This document shows positions 54,651 to 64,000 of a stretch of DNA of 64,000 nucleotides, in pieces. The notes beneath the pieces were generated by a model. It worked only from the letters and a program-made list of their open reading frames with translations. It was not told where the DNA came from and searched no databases. Position 1 is the first letter of the stretch. Each line of letters begins with the position of its first letter. The stretch spans positions 29,771,235 through 29,835,234 of the forward strand of contig OX375877.1 of assembly GCA_947359465.1 (NCBI GenBank). Direction: 5' to 3'. Source of the DNA: Metellina segmentata. Taxonomy: Eukaryota > Arthropoda > Arachnida > Araneae > Tetragnathidae. Position numbers and translations under genes: made by a program.

Positions 54651-55751
54651 GAGAAATGGCTACCCAACTGTGGGCCCGATCCCGATATCCATCGGATAGA
54701 TAAGTATTTTTATACTTTATGTAGTCTAAACCTAGACAAATAGTGATTTATAAAGAAGGTTTTTCAAAGTTGTATTGTAGAAATAGTAATTTTAACTCAG
54801 AAGAAATCTCTTTATTTTGTATGTATTGTAATGAGAAATTGATTTCGTTTTAATGTTCAGTTGTTCGTCTGACTACTTAAACTTGCAAATCAATCCTGAT
54901 TTAAGTGTTTCAGAAAGCTTACACCTATTTAACTATATGTCTGTATTTAAATAGTTGGATAATTAATGATTAATTATGAATATTAATGCTGTAGAATGTG
55001 TGTGATGTCCTGAAATAATGTATCGATAAATAGTAGTTGAACGACCTTGAACTCTAAAATTTCCCGCCTAAAGAAAATCTTAGTCGACGTCTAACACGGC
55101 GCCAGTTGTTTTTACTTTTCGTATTAGGCGCGTTGCAATGAAAAAAAAAAAAGATTTTGTACGTATTTTTTTAATTTTTTTTTATGATCTGTATTTTATA
55201 TTTACTGCATTGTCATTCTTCAACAAGTGAAAAGAAAAAAAATTTAGTGTGTTTCAATAAAGATAACACACAAAAGAAATATTACTTTCTGAATTTAGGG
55301 AGATATTTTATTACAAAAGAAGTTGATATTTAAAGTATTGCTTTTATTGAATTATTATTTTTGCAATGAATGGTAGTTTAGATCAAGTTATTAAAGTGTT
55401 GAGGAATTCATGATTTATAATTAGTGTTAATGCAAGTATCTGTATACAAGTGTTTCTGAATATATTTCATACTTTTGCTATTTTTCATACTTTAGCTAAG
55501 TGAATTTTTTAAAGTGTTTGGGAAATGTTTTATTTGTATTTTGATAATGGTTCTGAGAATTCAAGAATATTTGCATATAACTTTAGTTAACTATCAAAAC
55601 GGAATGAACATTAATATATTCTAAATGTTTTGCATTTAAAGGTATTAAGTTTAGGACTATTGAACTTTAAACTTAGGACTCTAGATTTAGGACTCTCTTC
55701 TTAAAGAAAAAAAAATTCCAACCTAAACAATAGTTAGGGGTTTTGGACAAT
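54651..55751 (+). other. Untranslated leader of retrotransposon 2
   Basis: About 1.1 kb between the 5' LTR and the gag start, AT-rich and without a long frame. GAGAAATGGCTACCC follows the LTR where a primer-binding site would lie. I cannot name the priming tRNA. Confidence 0.6.
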
Positions 55752-57561
55752 ATGGCGTTCCTAGGGAAAGGAAGGAAAGAAGACCTCCGAACTCTTGCAT
55801 CGGAGCTTGGTCTGGCTGTGTCGGACAGCTTAAAAGTTATTAAACTTCGAGAACTTATAATTAAAAGTGAAAATTGCGAAAGAAGAGCTCGTAAAGAATA
55901 TGCTCAAAGTTATAATTGAAGATCGACTAAAAGCGGAGAATGCTGTCGAGGAAGACAAGTTGAAGGCTGAAAAGAAGGATGAGGAGGAAAAATTACTTAA
56001 AGCACAAGCAGAAGAACAGGTTCGAATTGAGAACGAGCGCAAGTATGAACTCGAAAAGCTAAAACTCCAGCTTGAAGCTCAAAAGGTTTCCAATTCAGTT
56101 GTTTCTACTCATGGCTCAGAGTACCCGAAATATGAACTCAGTCGGATTATCCCTAAGTTTAATCCAAAAGAAGATGAAATAGGACTGTTTTTAATTATTT
56201 TCGAACGTCAATTGAAGTTTATGAATCTTCCAGAGTCATCATGGATACCATATCTCATTGGTTCCTTACCAGCTGAAATAGCGCAGTTATTTGCTAGAGA
56301 AGATGAACAGGAGGCTCAAAATTACCAAAAGGTGAAAGAAATGCTCAAGAGATTTAGGGTCACTGTTGATAAGTTTCGACAGTTATTTTCCCAACATAGG
56401 AAGAATCCTGATACGACATGGAGGGACTACTTTTTCGAACTGGCTTCTTATTTTGAAGGTTGGACAAAGGAAATGAATGTCACCACCTTTGATCAACTCA
56501 AAAGTTTATTAATTACTGATCAAATTAAGAAAAGGACTCCACCAGACATCAAAGATCACTTCATTGATTTGTGGACAGATTGGGCCAACCCTCTAGAGTT
56601 AGCTGAAAAACTGGATACTTATGAGAATATCCGTCAAGGAGTGAAGAAACATGTGTCGCAGACTCAAAAGAAAACATATTCTAGAGACGAAAATAAAACA
56701 GCCTCTACAGATAGAAGATTCCTTCCGGTGGTTAATAGACACAAACATATGCAAAGTCAATTTTCAAGAGTTTCGATACCTCGAAATTCTACTCCTAGAT
56801 CAGAAGGAAGACCCCCAATTCGATGTTTTGGATGCGGAACACCAGGAGTTGTAATATCTAAATGTCTTACTTGTACAAAATCTAAAGTTGAAGAAACTAC
56901 TGTCAACTGTATGAACTTGTTCACAAGTAATACAACTAAAGATCTTTCAAGCTTGATTATCTTTGAACTTTTTGGTGAGAGAATTGCTGTGTGTGTCAAT
57001 ACTGGTGCCTCACACTCTATAGCAGGAGAAAAGCTGTATAACTTTCTACGAAAGCATGAAATTGCTTTCGAGGACAAAAAGATTTCACTGACTCTTGCTG
57101 ATGGAAAACTCCAGTCCATGGTTGCTCTTAAAACGGTTATCAACTTGTGTATAGAAGGTAAAATTGTGTCAACAGAACTTCTTGTTCTCCCTGAAGCAAA
57201 AGGGAATAGCACGCTGTTAGGGAAAGACTTTCTCCATGCAGCCGGTATTGTTCTCAACGTTCAAAATGGAACCTGGCATTTTAGTGAAGATCCCCATAGA
57301 CAATATTTCTTCTATGTAAAGCCTACTGAATTAAAGGATGCGCCGAAAACTTTTAAATCAACGATTGTGCCTGAGCCTACTACTATTGTCCACTTGAGAA
57401 GTGATGAAGGAAGACATCTGACCCAGATGCAAAGTGAAGAATTAAACTGCTTACTTCAAGAGTACAAACACTGCTTTGAACCAGGGGGAGAACCTACTCC
57501 TTTCATGAAGCACAGAATAGTTACTATGAATCATCATCCTATATCTGTAACCGGGACTTGA
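55752..57561 (+). pseudogene. Retrotransposon 2 gag-protease, defective
   Basis: Gag begins at 55752 (MAFLGKGRKEDLRTLASELG). It changes frame near 55885 into the long frame with ELVKNMLKVIIEDRLKAEN, a charged coiled coil, a SCAN/capsid-like segment (FRQLFSQHRKNPDTTWRDYF, TPPDIKDHFIDLW) and a degraded zinc knuckle (CFGCGTPGVVISKCLTC, no His). The protease motif reads VNTGASHSIAG at about 56997. Retroviral-type proteases need DTGA, so the catalytic Asp is replaced by Asn. The frame then reaches the start of RT (MKHRIVTMNHHPI) and ends at the deletion junction. Confidence 0.9.
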
Positions 57562-58194
57562 AGCCCCGCCTTGCAATTTTAGTTGGAGAAGAACATACTG
57601 CCTGGGAAGACAAGCTTCCTTTGATCCGATTTGCGATGAATACTTCGACTTGTGACACCACCGGTCACACTGCTGCTTACCTACAGTTTGGTAGAGAGCT
57701 GAGAACAACGGACGATGTGGTTCATGACATAAGAGGAGTTATTCATAACGACACCTTCATACCCGAGATAACACCGTATCTCAAAAGATTTGCTCGTCTA
57801 ACCACCCAGATAAAAGATAGAGTTGAAAAATAACAAGACAAACTAAAGGAAAATTTTGATCGTCGTAGACGACCGATATACTTCAAACCTGGTGATCAAG
57901 TTTGGCTTACTATTCATCCCATCAGCAAAAATAAAAGAAGTCGAAAATTAATGCCCAAAAGAGAAGGACCATATGTAGTTCTCACAAATCGATCGCCGAC
58001 AACATATGATATTGCCGACCCGGCCAGTCCAGACCATACTCTTGGAACTTATCATGTGTCAGCATTAAAAACTTACTATGAACCCCAAGTAAAGAGAGAC
58101 ACTGGGCATGTAGCTCCCATAAGAAGGGGTCGCCCTAAAAAAAATAATCCTGGCTCATCGTCGGGACGTCATCAGACCCAGAGGGGGAGTCTGT
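57558..58194 (+). pseudogene. Retrotransposon 2 integrase C-terminal remnant
   Basis: Starts DLKPRLAILVGEEHTAWEDK, then IRFAMNTSTCDTTGHTAAYL and FGRELRTTDD, with a stop near 57831. It continues as NFDRRRRPIYFKPGDQVWL and the chromodomain-like region GPYVVLTNRSP…YHVSALKTYYEP. It ends just before the polypurine tract. The integrase zinc finger and catalytic core are missing. Confidence 0.85.
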
Positions 58195-58415
58195 AACGGA
58201 ACCAACCACGCCCCCTAGCAGACTGACAAAAACTTATACAGTGTAACTCCAACCCTGGAGCAAGCAGCAGCTAGGCTGTAGTATGTGATAGTAAAAATGT
58301 CCTTGTCCCTTATATTTTATGTGCGTGAAAGTCTTGTAATTTCTGTAGTGTATGTGTATGTAAATAAATTCAATTTAAGTGTTAGCTAGCCGTGTCAGCA
58401 TACATCATTGCTACA
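58192..58415 (+). repeat. 3' LTR of retrotransposon 2
   Basis: 224 bp, TGTAACGGAACC to CATTGCTACA, nearly identical to the 5' LTR. It contains the 6-bp duplication GTATGT. Confidence 0.95.
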
Positions 58416-58419
58416 CAAC

Positions 58420-59230
58420 CATATTTATTGCTCAGAACAACCTAACTGTTAGTTGATTGTTTGCTATTGAGTATGATTGTTATAAATAATCAATACAGGC
58501 ATGAGAATGCAAAATTTCAAAAAAGAGGAAAACCAAAATGTGAAATTAAATACACAGGAGTCAGGTCTGTGTGCACAGGATTTTGCAACAGTAAAAATTA
58601 AAATTAACAACTCGTGCAAGCTCAAGGAACAATTTGTACACTATGGAGTTGGTGAGCAGTGGGCGGACCCCCTTGTTGACCTGGGCGATGTTCAAACTTT
58701 TACATAGCGATACATCGGCATTCTAACATCACAATATCGTGATGTTAACCATGCATTTTATCTATAGTAAAAGCAAAACCTTGTTCCTATATCACCATAT
58801 ATATAATTATTATTAAGTTCTTTTTTCTCTTGGTTATTAAAAATCGTGGTAGGAAAAAAATAACAAGTATAGATCTACGTTGTACATTTAAGAAGCATGT
58901 ATGATTAAAAACAAGATTTTACATATCTATCTGTTAGGGTGCGTGTGCATCAAACGCCCCATCTTTTTAAAAATTTCATGGAAATGGTCTGTTATTGTGT
59001 TATTTTTGTTCGAAATGCAGAAAAAATACTATACGTAATAGTTTTGAAAAAGTGAATAACATCTATGTGGTCCACCGGTCTCAGGAATGTACAATAAAAG
59101 TGGAAATTCTGATAAACAAAGCATCATGAGTAAAACAAATTTTTTCAACATATATTCTCATGAAATAATACAATTAAGATTGTTTTGTGATATAATAAAA
59201 TAATATATTATCCTATGCTATTAATTTTCT
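58420..59230. other. No gene recognised
   Basis: AT-rich spacer between the LTR element and the transposon gene at 59235. The 68-codon plus frame at 58501 has no motif. Confidence 0.4.
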
Positions 59231-61025
59231 AATTTCAATTTAAATTCACACAAGTACACTCAATTAAAGATTCAGTCAATTTTGGTCGTTTTCGCAGATT
59301 TCTCTGTTTTTGTCGATCTTGTTCGACAACCTGCAGAACATTTTGGGAATGATTTTCACATTTTGCTGACTGCATGAAATCAGTACTTAGCTTGATCCTT
59401 CTTTCTGCAGTCATTGACAACATTCAGTGCTTGTAAGTTTGTGAATGATGTGGTATAGGATGCAGAACTTGACCGTTCTGAAACATCTTCTATTTAAATA
59501 TGTGAGTCTAGTTCAAGCAGATAAAATAAAAACCAATAATCTGCTTCAAGTAAATCAGAAAGAGTTGTATTTAGAGTGAGATTTTTTGGAAATTTGGGTT
59601 TTCCAAAATCCATGCCATATCTACCTTGCAATTTAAAAGCAGTATTGGTGGAATTTGGTTTTGTAGCTAGCATAGCATTAGCGATGGCTTTTTGTTCTTG
59701 TGGTGGAACTTTGTTGTTCCAAATGGCAAGTAGCATCATCTCTTCTGTAAGATACCAGTAGTGGTTTTCAAAGGCACTGATTGCACTTTTAGATATAATG
59801 GGATGGACAGCCTTGTACACTAAGAGAATGAAGCATTTGTAGGTCGTTACAAGGGGCATTTATGGCAGAATCGTAGGTTATCCACCAGGTGCAGTAGATG
59901 AGAGTGACAAAGTTAGCAAAGTCACACAGTTTGGCAACCTGTTGTTTTACAGTTATTGTACCAGCAGGTAGTTGCTGTATTTGCTTCTCAAGAAGACAAA
60001 TTTTAATTGTGTATAACAATTTAGCCATCCAACATGCTTTGTGCAAGGCTCCTGTACTATTGGGAAAGTCTAGGTACAATGGGCAAAGCTTTAGGAACTC
60101 CACATAGTCATCTCTGTTTTTTCCTGAATCGATGGCAGATGTTGCTATCCGGATTGCATTGTCTCCAAGACCATCAACTATGCTTCTCGCTTGTACATTC
60201 ACTGACTTCGAGTCAAAAGGTTCCAATTCACTATCAAAATATTCAAGATGATCAAAATTGTCACGAAATCGTTTAAACAAGGTTATATCTGGTGACTTGG
60301 AAGCCTCAATCTTTAAGTCATCAAACACGTGGGATAAAATGACTTCTCCAACATTATGGCAGCAAGCTGACCAAAGAAGCGCACGTCCCAATTTCTTTAG
60401 CACACTGACGCAGGCAGCAGTAACATGACCTGTGTTGGAAGAAGTTGTGTCAAATGTCATGGTCACAATTGAAGAGCTGAGTGGATGAACATGTTAAGTG
60501 ACAATTTAGTAAATTTGAGATAATCAGCTTTAAAGTTAACAGGATGCCCTTTTTATCAGTTCACTTATTTTCTGTTTTTCCGGCCATGTTATAAAGAAAT
60601 AATGTTCAAAAAATCGTGGTTTCATTCACGTAGTCGTAGATCATGTAGTTTGTCTGATTAGAGATAATTTTCCACATTTTGTCGCACATAACATCTTCTT
60701 CCATTCACATATCAAGGAAATGGTTCTAATTTTGTGGAAGAACATGTTATGTGCATAACCGACTCTATAGTATCATTATGATTACTTTGTTCATGAAATA
60801 CACACAATTAAGGATGTAAGGTAGACTAATGATTAATCCAAGTTTTGTATATTAAAGATATATTTGTTTGCACAGTTTGTGAAAAAAAATGAAAAAAAAA
60901 AATTTTTATTTAAGAAGTTTATTTTATTTTGTGAATATGCGAGTCAATAAACAACCATAACGCAAAAATCATTGTAAAATCTATGCATTAAATTGCAAAA
61001 TCATTAAAAGTTAATAAATCATTAA

Positions 61026-61800
61026 TATTTCTCTTTTTCTTTTTGAATTAAATATTCATAGAAATATCGAAACTCATTTCTAATGTATGGAAGCTGCCGT
61101 TGTAATTTGTCAATCTTTTCTAGTGTTAGCTTTCCTCTATTTTCCGATGTCCTTTCCAATTATATATTATCTTCATCGACATATGTTCTACCATTCCGAT
61201 TTCTTTCAGCAATTCAACTCTTTTGAACGGTGTATGTGGATCATGGCAGTCCTTGTACAGGTACGAAACGAACTCTTCTACCCTAATCCATTTCACTTGG
61301 TCTGTGAATGCCACTTCTTCGTTGATGACTTTCTTTTCACGATTTATCAGCTTGATCTTATTTTGGATATCATGGAAATTTCTACAGTGAGATGTCATAT
61401 CAGTGACGCAATGGTTTCTGCCACTTTTCTGTATGAAACTACGTTAGTGGTCAGGAAGAAATAAGGTTTCATGTTTCCTTAAATTATTTTCGATTCTTTC
61501 AAAATCTCGATCGCTATCAAGATATGAATGACCCACTTCCGGAAATTTCCGTTCAATCACTTAGAAATATCCTTTAAGAATGAGATATTGGTAAAGGAAT
61601 AAATAGCATGGTGGAATTCTTGTTTTAGCCCGAACAAGAGTCTGTCCAAATAATAAGGTGATCTTTACTCCAAAGAATCGTCAAATTCTAGGAGAGTCAA
61701 AAGGGAACTAGCCACCTCATTACTACCCCGACATGCAACATCTACAGTCCAAGTTCAAGAAATGAGGAGCTTCTTTTGACTCAGTAACGATATGCACTCC
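61026..61800 (-). pseudogene. Coding remnant inside the TIR element (DUF7869-like)
   Basis: Minus-strand pieces: LIIWTDSCSG-stop-NKN (about 61660-61616), VIERKFPEVGHSYLDSDRDF with ERIENNLRKHETLFLPD (about 61555-61465), GRNHCVTDMTSHCRNFHDIQ, EVAFTDQVKWIRVEEF and a Lys-rich end at about 61026. The WxDSCxGQNKN and GHSxLxxDRDFxxIE pattern matches a widespread arthropod transposon-borne protein often labelled DUF7869. That label is from memory and should be checked. At least three frame breaks, so inactive. Confidence 0.55.
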
Positions 61801-62296
61801 GAGATTGTAAAACCACATTTGCCTGAGATAGAAAGCCTTACTCGCACTAAGTTTTGGGAGCGGCAAGGTTTGCTGTAAGTTAAGTGTGATATATGCGACG
61901 TCACTTGAAGTCTGTTTCGCTAACTGCTTGTCTAGTTCTGCATTTCGAACACTAGTTCCTAGCTTTCAACATAACTTGTGTTAACCTCTTGAACAAGTAC
62001 TACATGTATCACTTCGAGGATGACCAAAAGATAAATTAAACTTGGAAGAAAATATTTCCCTAAAAGTACACTCAGCAACTTTAAACTGTTGAGGCTTATC
62101 ATTTGCACTTACTAACTCCGAATACACGTAAAAAGCACTATTACACTTAGCTCTCTATTTTTTTAGTGTGATGTAAACTATACTATGCAAGTAAAATAAA
62201 AAAGATGTTCCATAGAGATTTTAACAGTTATAGATGTTGCCACTCCTCTGAATAGAAATAAAATATCTGAAAGCTGGGAACGACTTTCCAAAAGAG

Positions 62297-62630
62297 AAAT
62301 AATTAGTAATTTTTTAATTAACGTCGCACTAGAGAAGCACTACGGGCTATTGACGACGGTCCGGGATCAATCCCTTAAGGGAAAGATCCGGGGACAACAC
62401 CTCGTAATTTTGAACCACGATCAGATGACGAGGCAACACTTGAGCTGGCACCCCACTCTCCAAACTTACACACTACGTCAACGTGAGGACTTTCGGCCAC
62501 AACAGATTTAAGGTGCACCAGCCGCCTCTACACCATGCGCTTACAAACATCCATGCCCGGACCCGGATTTGAATCAAGAACCTTCCGATCTAGAGGCTAA
62601 TACCTAACCACTATACCGTTTATTTGGCTC
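62297..62630 (-). mobile_element. tRNA-derived SINE, subfamily 2 (nested)
   Basis: Same body as 49987-50313 but more diverged (B box region GATTTGAATCAAG read on plus as GGATTTGAATC). CCAAAAGAG lies on both sides (62288-62296 and 62631-62639). It is the third layer: SINE in TIR element in the FDTTSSNTG transposon. Confidence 0.88.
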
Positions 62631-64000
62631 CCAAAAGAGGAAGTGGACCAACAAAGTTACAATATTACCCTAGCGGAGCTAATTCCCGCGCGCCAATTCG
62701 TCCCTCCTTTGTCGAGTCGCTACACACTTGTTACAGACGTTTTCGCCCTTTTTAAGCCTAACACTTTGAGCTAAATTGCTGAAGGAACTTTATGGCCGAG
62801 CAAACTCCAGCATATCGGACAACCGATGTAGTGGAAGAAGATGTTATGTTACTCAAGGTGAACGCATTTCTTGTGGAAGAAGATGGTAAGTGCCCTTGAC
62901 ATGTTCTTCCACAAACGAAATAACAGAAAGCCGTGTACATAACATGTTCTTCTACTGAAAACCGCCTTATAATAAGAATTGGCAGAACCAATGACCGTCC
63001 ATTATTTAATGCAGTCCTTAACATGTTCTTTTACCCGGAAATCTCCATTTTTTTTAAAATGTCACTTAACATGTTCATCCACTCAGATCTTCAATTGTAT
63101 GTGTGCATTGCCAAGCGGTGAGCTACTCATATATTAAATCAGCAATGATTGGGCCACATTTACGATCAGTTCCTTGGGAATATACTGGCATATCAAGAAT
63201 CGTTTGCTTTTGAACGTTTCCAACGACAATGGTGAGATATTCTTCAGTTTTGTACTTATTGGACAATGATGTTGAAAGTTTTAAATCCAAATGCAGTTGT
63301 ATATTTAGGAAAGCACCACTGTTCCTTGCAGGTAGTTGAAATCTTCATTGCAACTTGCCTTCTTGATCTATCTGCTGTTGCGTAAGATGCTGCAATTGTA
63401 GATGGCTCTCTTCCTATAAAGTCATTAATGCTTTTGTATATGCTGCTTGTTGTGCTGGACTCGTGTTTAAATGTGTTGCTAGTGAAACAAGATTATCTTT
63501 CATCACATAATGTCGTGTGGAATGAATAATGTCGATCCTGTTCTTTTATTTTGATGATGACTTTGAGTACTTGTTGATCGTCCTTCAAAAGGGAAATTTT
63601 CCACATCATTTGTATCACTTTGTTCATCACAATCATCGATAGAGCTGAGAATATCACATAATATTAAGTTGGAACTCATTTCTCTATTCACTTTTTCCCT
63701 TCTTATTTGTTGTAGCTGTAGACGCTGTTCTTTTTGTTTGAGTTTTTCCGCAAGACATTTGCCATGTGATCCAAATGGTCACTTTGCATTGACTGAAGGA
63801 AGGCAAGGTCTTCTTTGTTCTGTATTTGCTTTTTTACAATCACAGGCCATTAGGAAAATGTTAATGCTAGTTTATATTCCATCTGTTTTAACTTGTCTAT
63901 AGTATTTGATGCAGATCTTCGATTAAGGGGTATCCCTCTTAATTTTGCGCTGTCATCAAGAAGTTTTATAAGTTTTTCACAAGCTTTTCGTTCACTGATT

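Larger units (their letters stand above)
54433..58415 (+). mobile_element. Ty3/gypsy LTR retrotransposon 2, complete ends, internally deleted
   Basis: Two LTRs enclose about 3.5 kb, and CAAC flanks both ends (54429-54432 and 58416-58419). A purine-rich tract, CAGAGGGGGAGTC, directly precedes the 3' LTR. Gag and protease are followed at about 57557 by a jump into the integrase C-terminus, so RT, RNase H and the integrase core are absent. It depended on another element for movement, or the deletion came later. It lies in the NF1 intron upstream of exon a, in the opposite orientation to the gene. Confidence 0.93.
60472..63091 (-). mobile_element. 2.62-kb TIR element with AACATGTT subterminal motifs
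   Basis: Ends AAGAGCTGAGTGGATGAACA… and (minus strand) AAGATCTGAGTGGATGAACA… match at 34 of 36 bases. CAATTG flanks both (60466-60471 and 63092-63097). Removing the element restores an uninterrupted family-like spacing (W to FDTT) in the host gene. Motifs of the form GTGGAAGAACATGTTA recur near 60488, 60690 and 60737, and near 62833, 62874, 62895, 62938, 63020 and 63065. A SINE is nested at 62297-62630. Confidence 0.8.
59235..64000 (-). pseudogene. Transposon-associated gene of the FDTTSSNTG family, split by an insertion
   Basis: Minus strand from the right edge. N-terminal pieces are at 63990-63500 (LLDDSAKLRGIPLNR, then DILSSIDDCDEQSD). Then comes LHLDLKLSTSLSNKYKTEEY and VVGNVQKQTILDMPVYSQGT (about 63290-63190), ending CTHTI at 63092. 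After the 2.6-kb insertion the frame resumes VTMTFDTTSSNTGHVTAACV (60470), GRALLWSACCHNVGEVIL, YVEFLKLCPLYLDFPNSTGA, and C-terminal blocks (ENHYWYLTEEMMLLAIWN; MTAERRIKLSTDFMQ) to 59235. It resembles a family found widely in arthropods and cnidarians, never characterised to my knowledge. A hAT-like DDE fold is my inference from the D…C..H spacing. Stops and frame shifts make it inactive. Confidence 0.65.

Noticed and set aside
61087..61464. 125-codon plus-strand frame within the TIR element
   Set aside because: Hydrophobic shadow frame. The minus strand carries the recognisable GHSYL.SDRDF-type coding remnant over the same bases.

Overview
This is a stretch of an AT-rich animal genome, probably an arthropod and most likely an arachnid. 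The evidence is a conserved host gene with phase-consistent GT/AG introns, tRNA-derived SINEs, and a mobile-element mix (BEL/Pao, two Ty3/gypsy types, CR1-like and RNase H-bearing LINEs, mariner, pogo, several hAT groups, a Helitron). The arachnid guess rests on the style of the gypsy gag and is an inference. I see no bacterial genes, CRISPR array, rRNA or free-standing tRNA gene.

Host genes. The main host gene is the 3' half of neurofibromin (NF1) on the minus strand. Seventeen exons from 54101 down to 32989 encode about 776 codons, collinear with the C-terminal part of vertebrate NF1, and every reading phase agrees across the introns. The earlier exons lie beyond 64000. I could not find the last exon(s), after the [13 protein letters not shown] segment. 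A second host-like locus at 14321-12173 (minus) is an intronless ENOX (ecto-NOX) coding region with one frameshift just after its RRM. It is either a retrocopy or a gene with an assembly error.

Layout. 1-8900: dispersed repeats, MITEs, one large palindrome and one SINE. 8902-11390: a decayed pogo/Tigger-like transposon with a nested MITE. 12173-14321: ENOX. 14866-15402: a MITE with a perfect 8-bp duplication. 16483-18800: an internally deleted BEL/Pao element abutting a Ty3/gypsy element (18807-22890) that is split from its tail (26613-27131) by an almost intact LINE (22891-26605). 27133-32222: a degenerate hAT transposon with its own intron, which contains a further MITE. 32989-54101: NF1, whose introns hold nested insertions: Helitron inside a CAGGGTG element inside a pogo-like element (33903-37292); CR1-like LINE inside mariner (42650-45290); SINE inside a CAGGGTGG element (45298-47713); and a further SINE (49987-50313). 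54433-58415: a complete but internally deleted LTR retrotransposon with 218/224-bp LTRs and a 4-bp duplication. 59235-64000: a transposon gene of a widespread uncharacterised family (FDTTSSNTG motif), split by a 2.6-kb inverted-repeat element at a CAATTG site.

How it fits together. The window is a record of layered transposition in and next to NF1. All autonomous-type coding regions carry stops, frameshifts, deletions or lost catalytic residues. The least decayed is the LINE at 22891-26605, which has one internal stop. The strongest leads are the 60472-63091 element with its array of AACATGTT-type subterminal motifs, and the two CAGGGTG elements with 5-bp rather than 8-bp target duplications.
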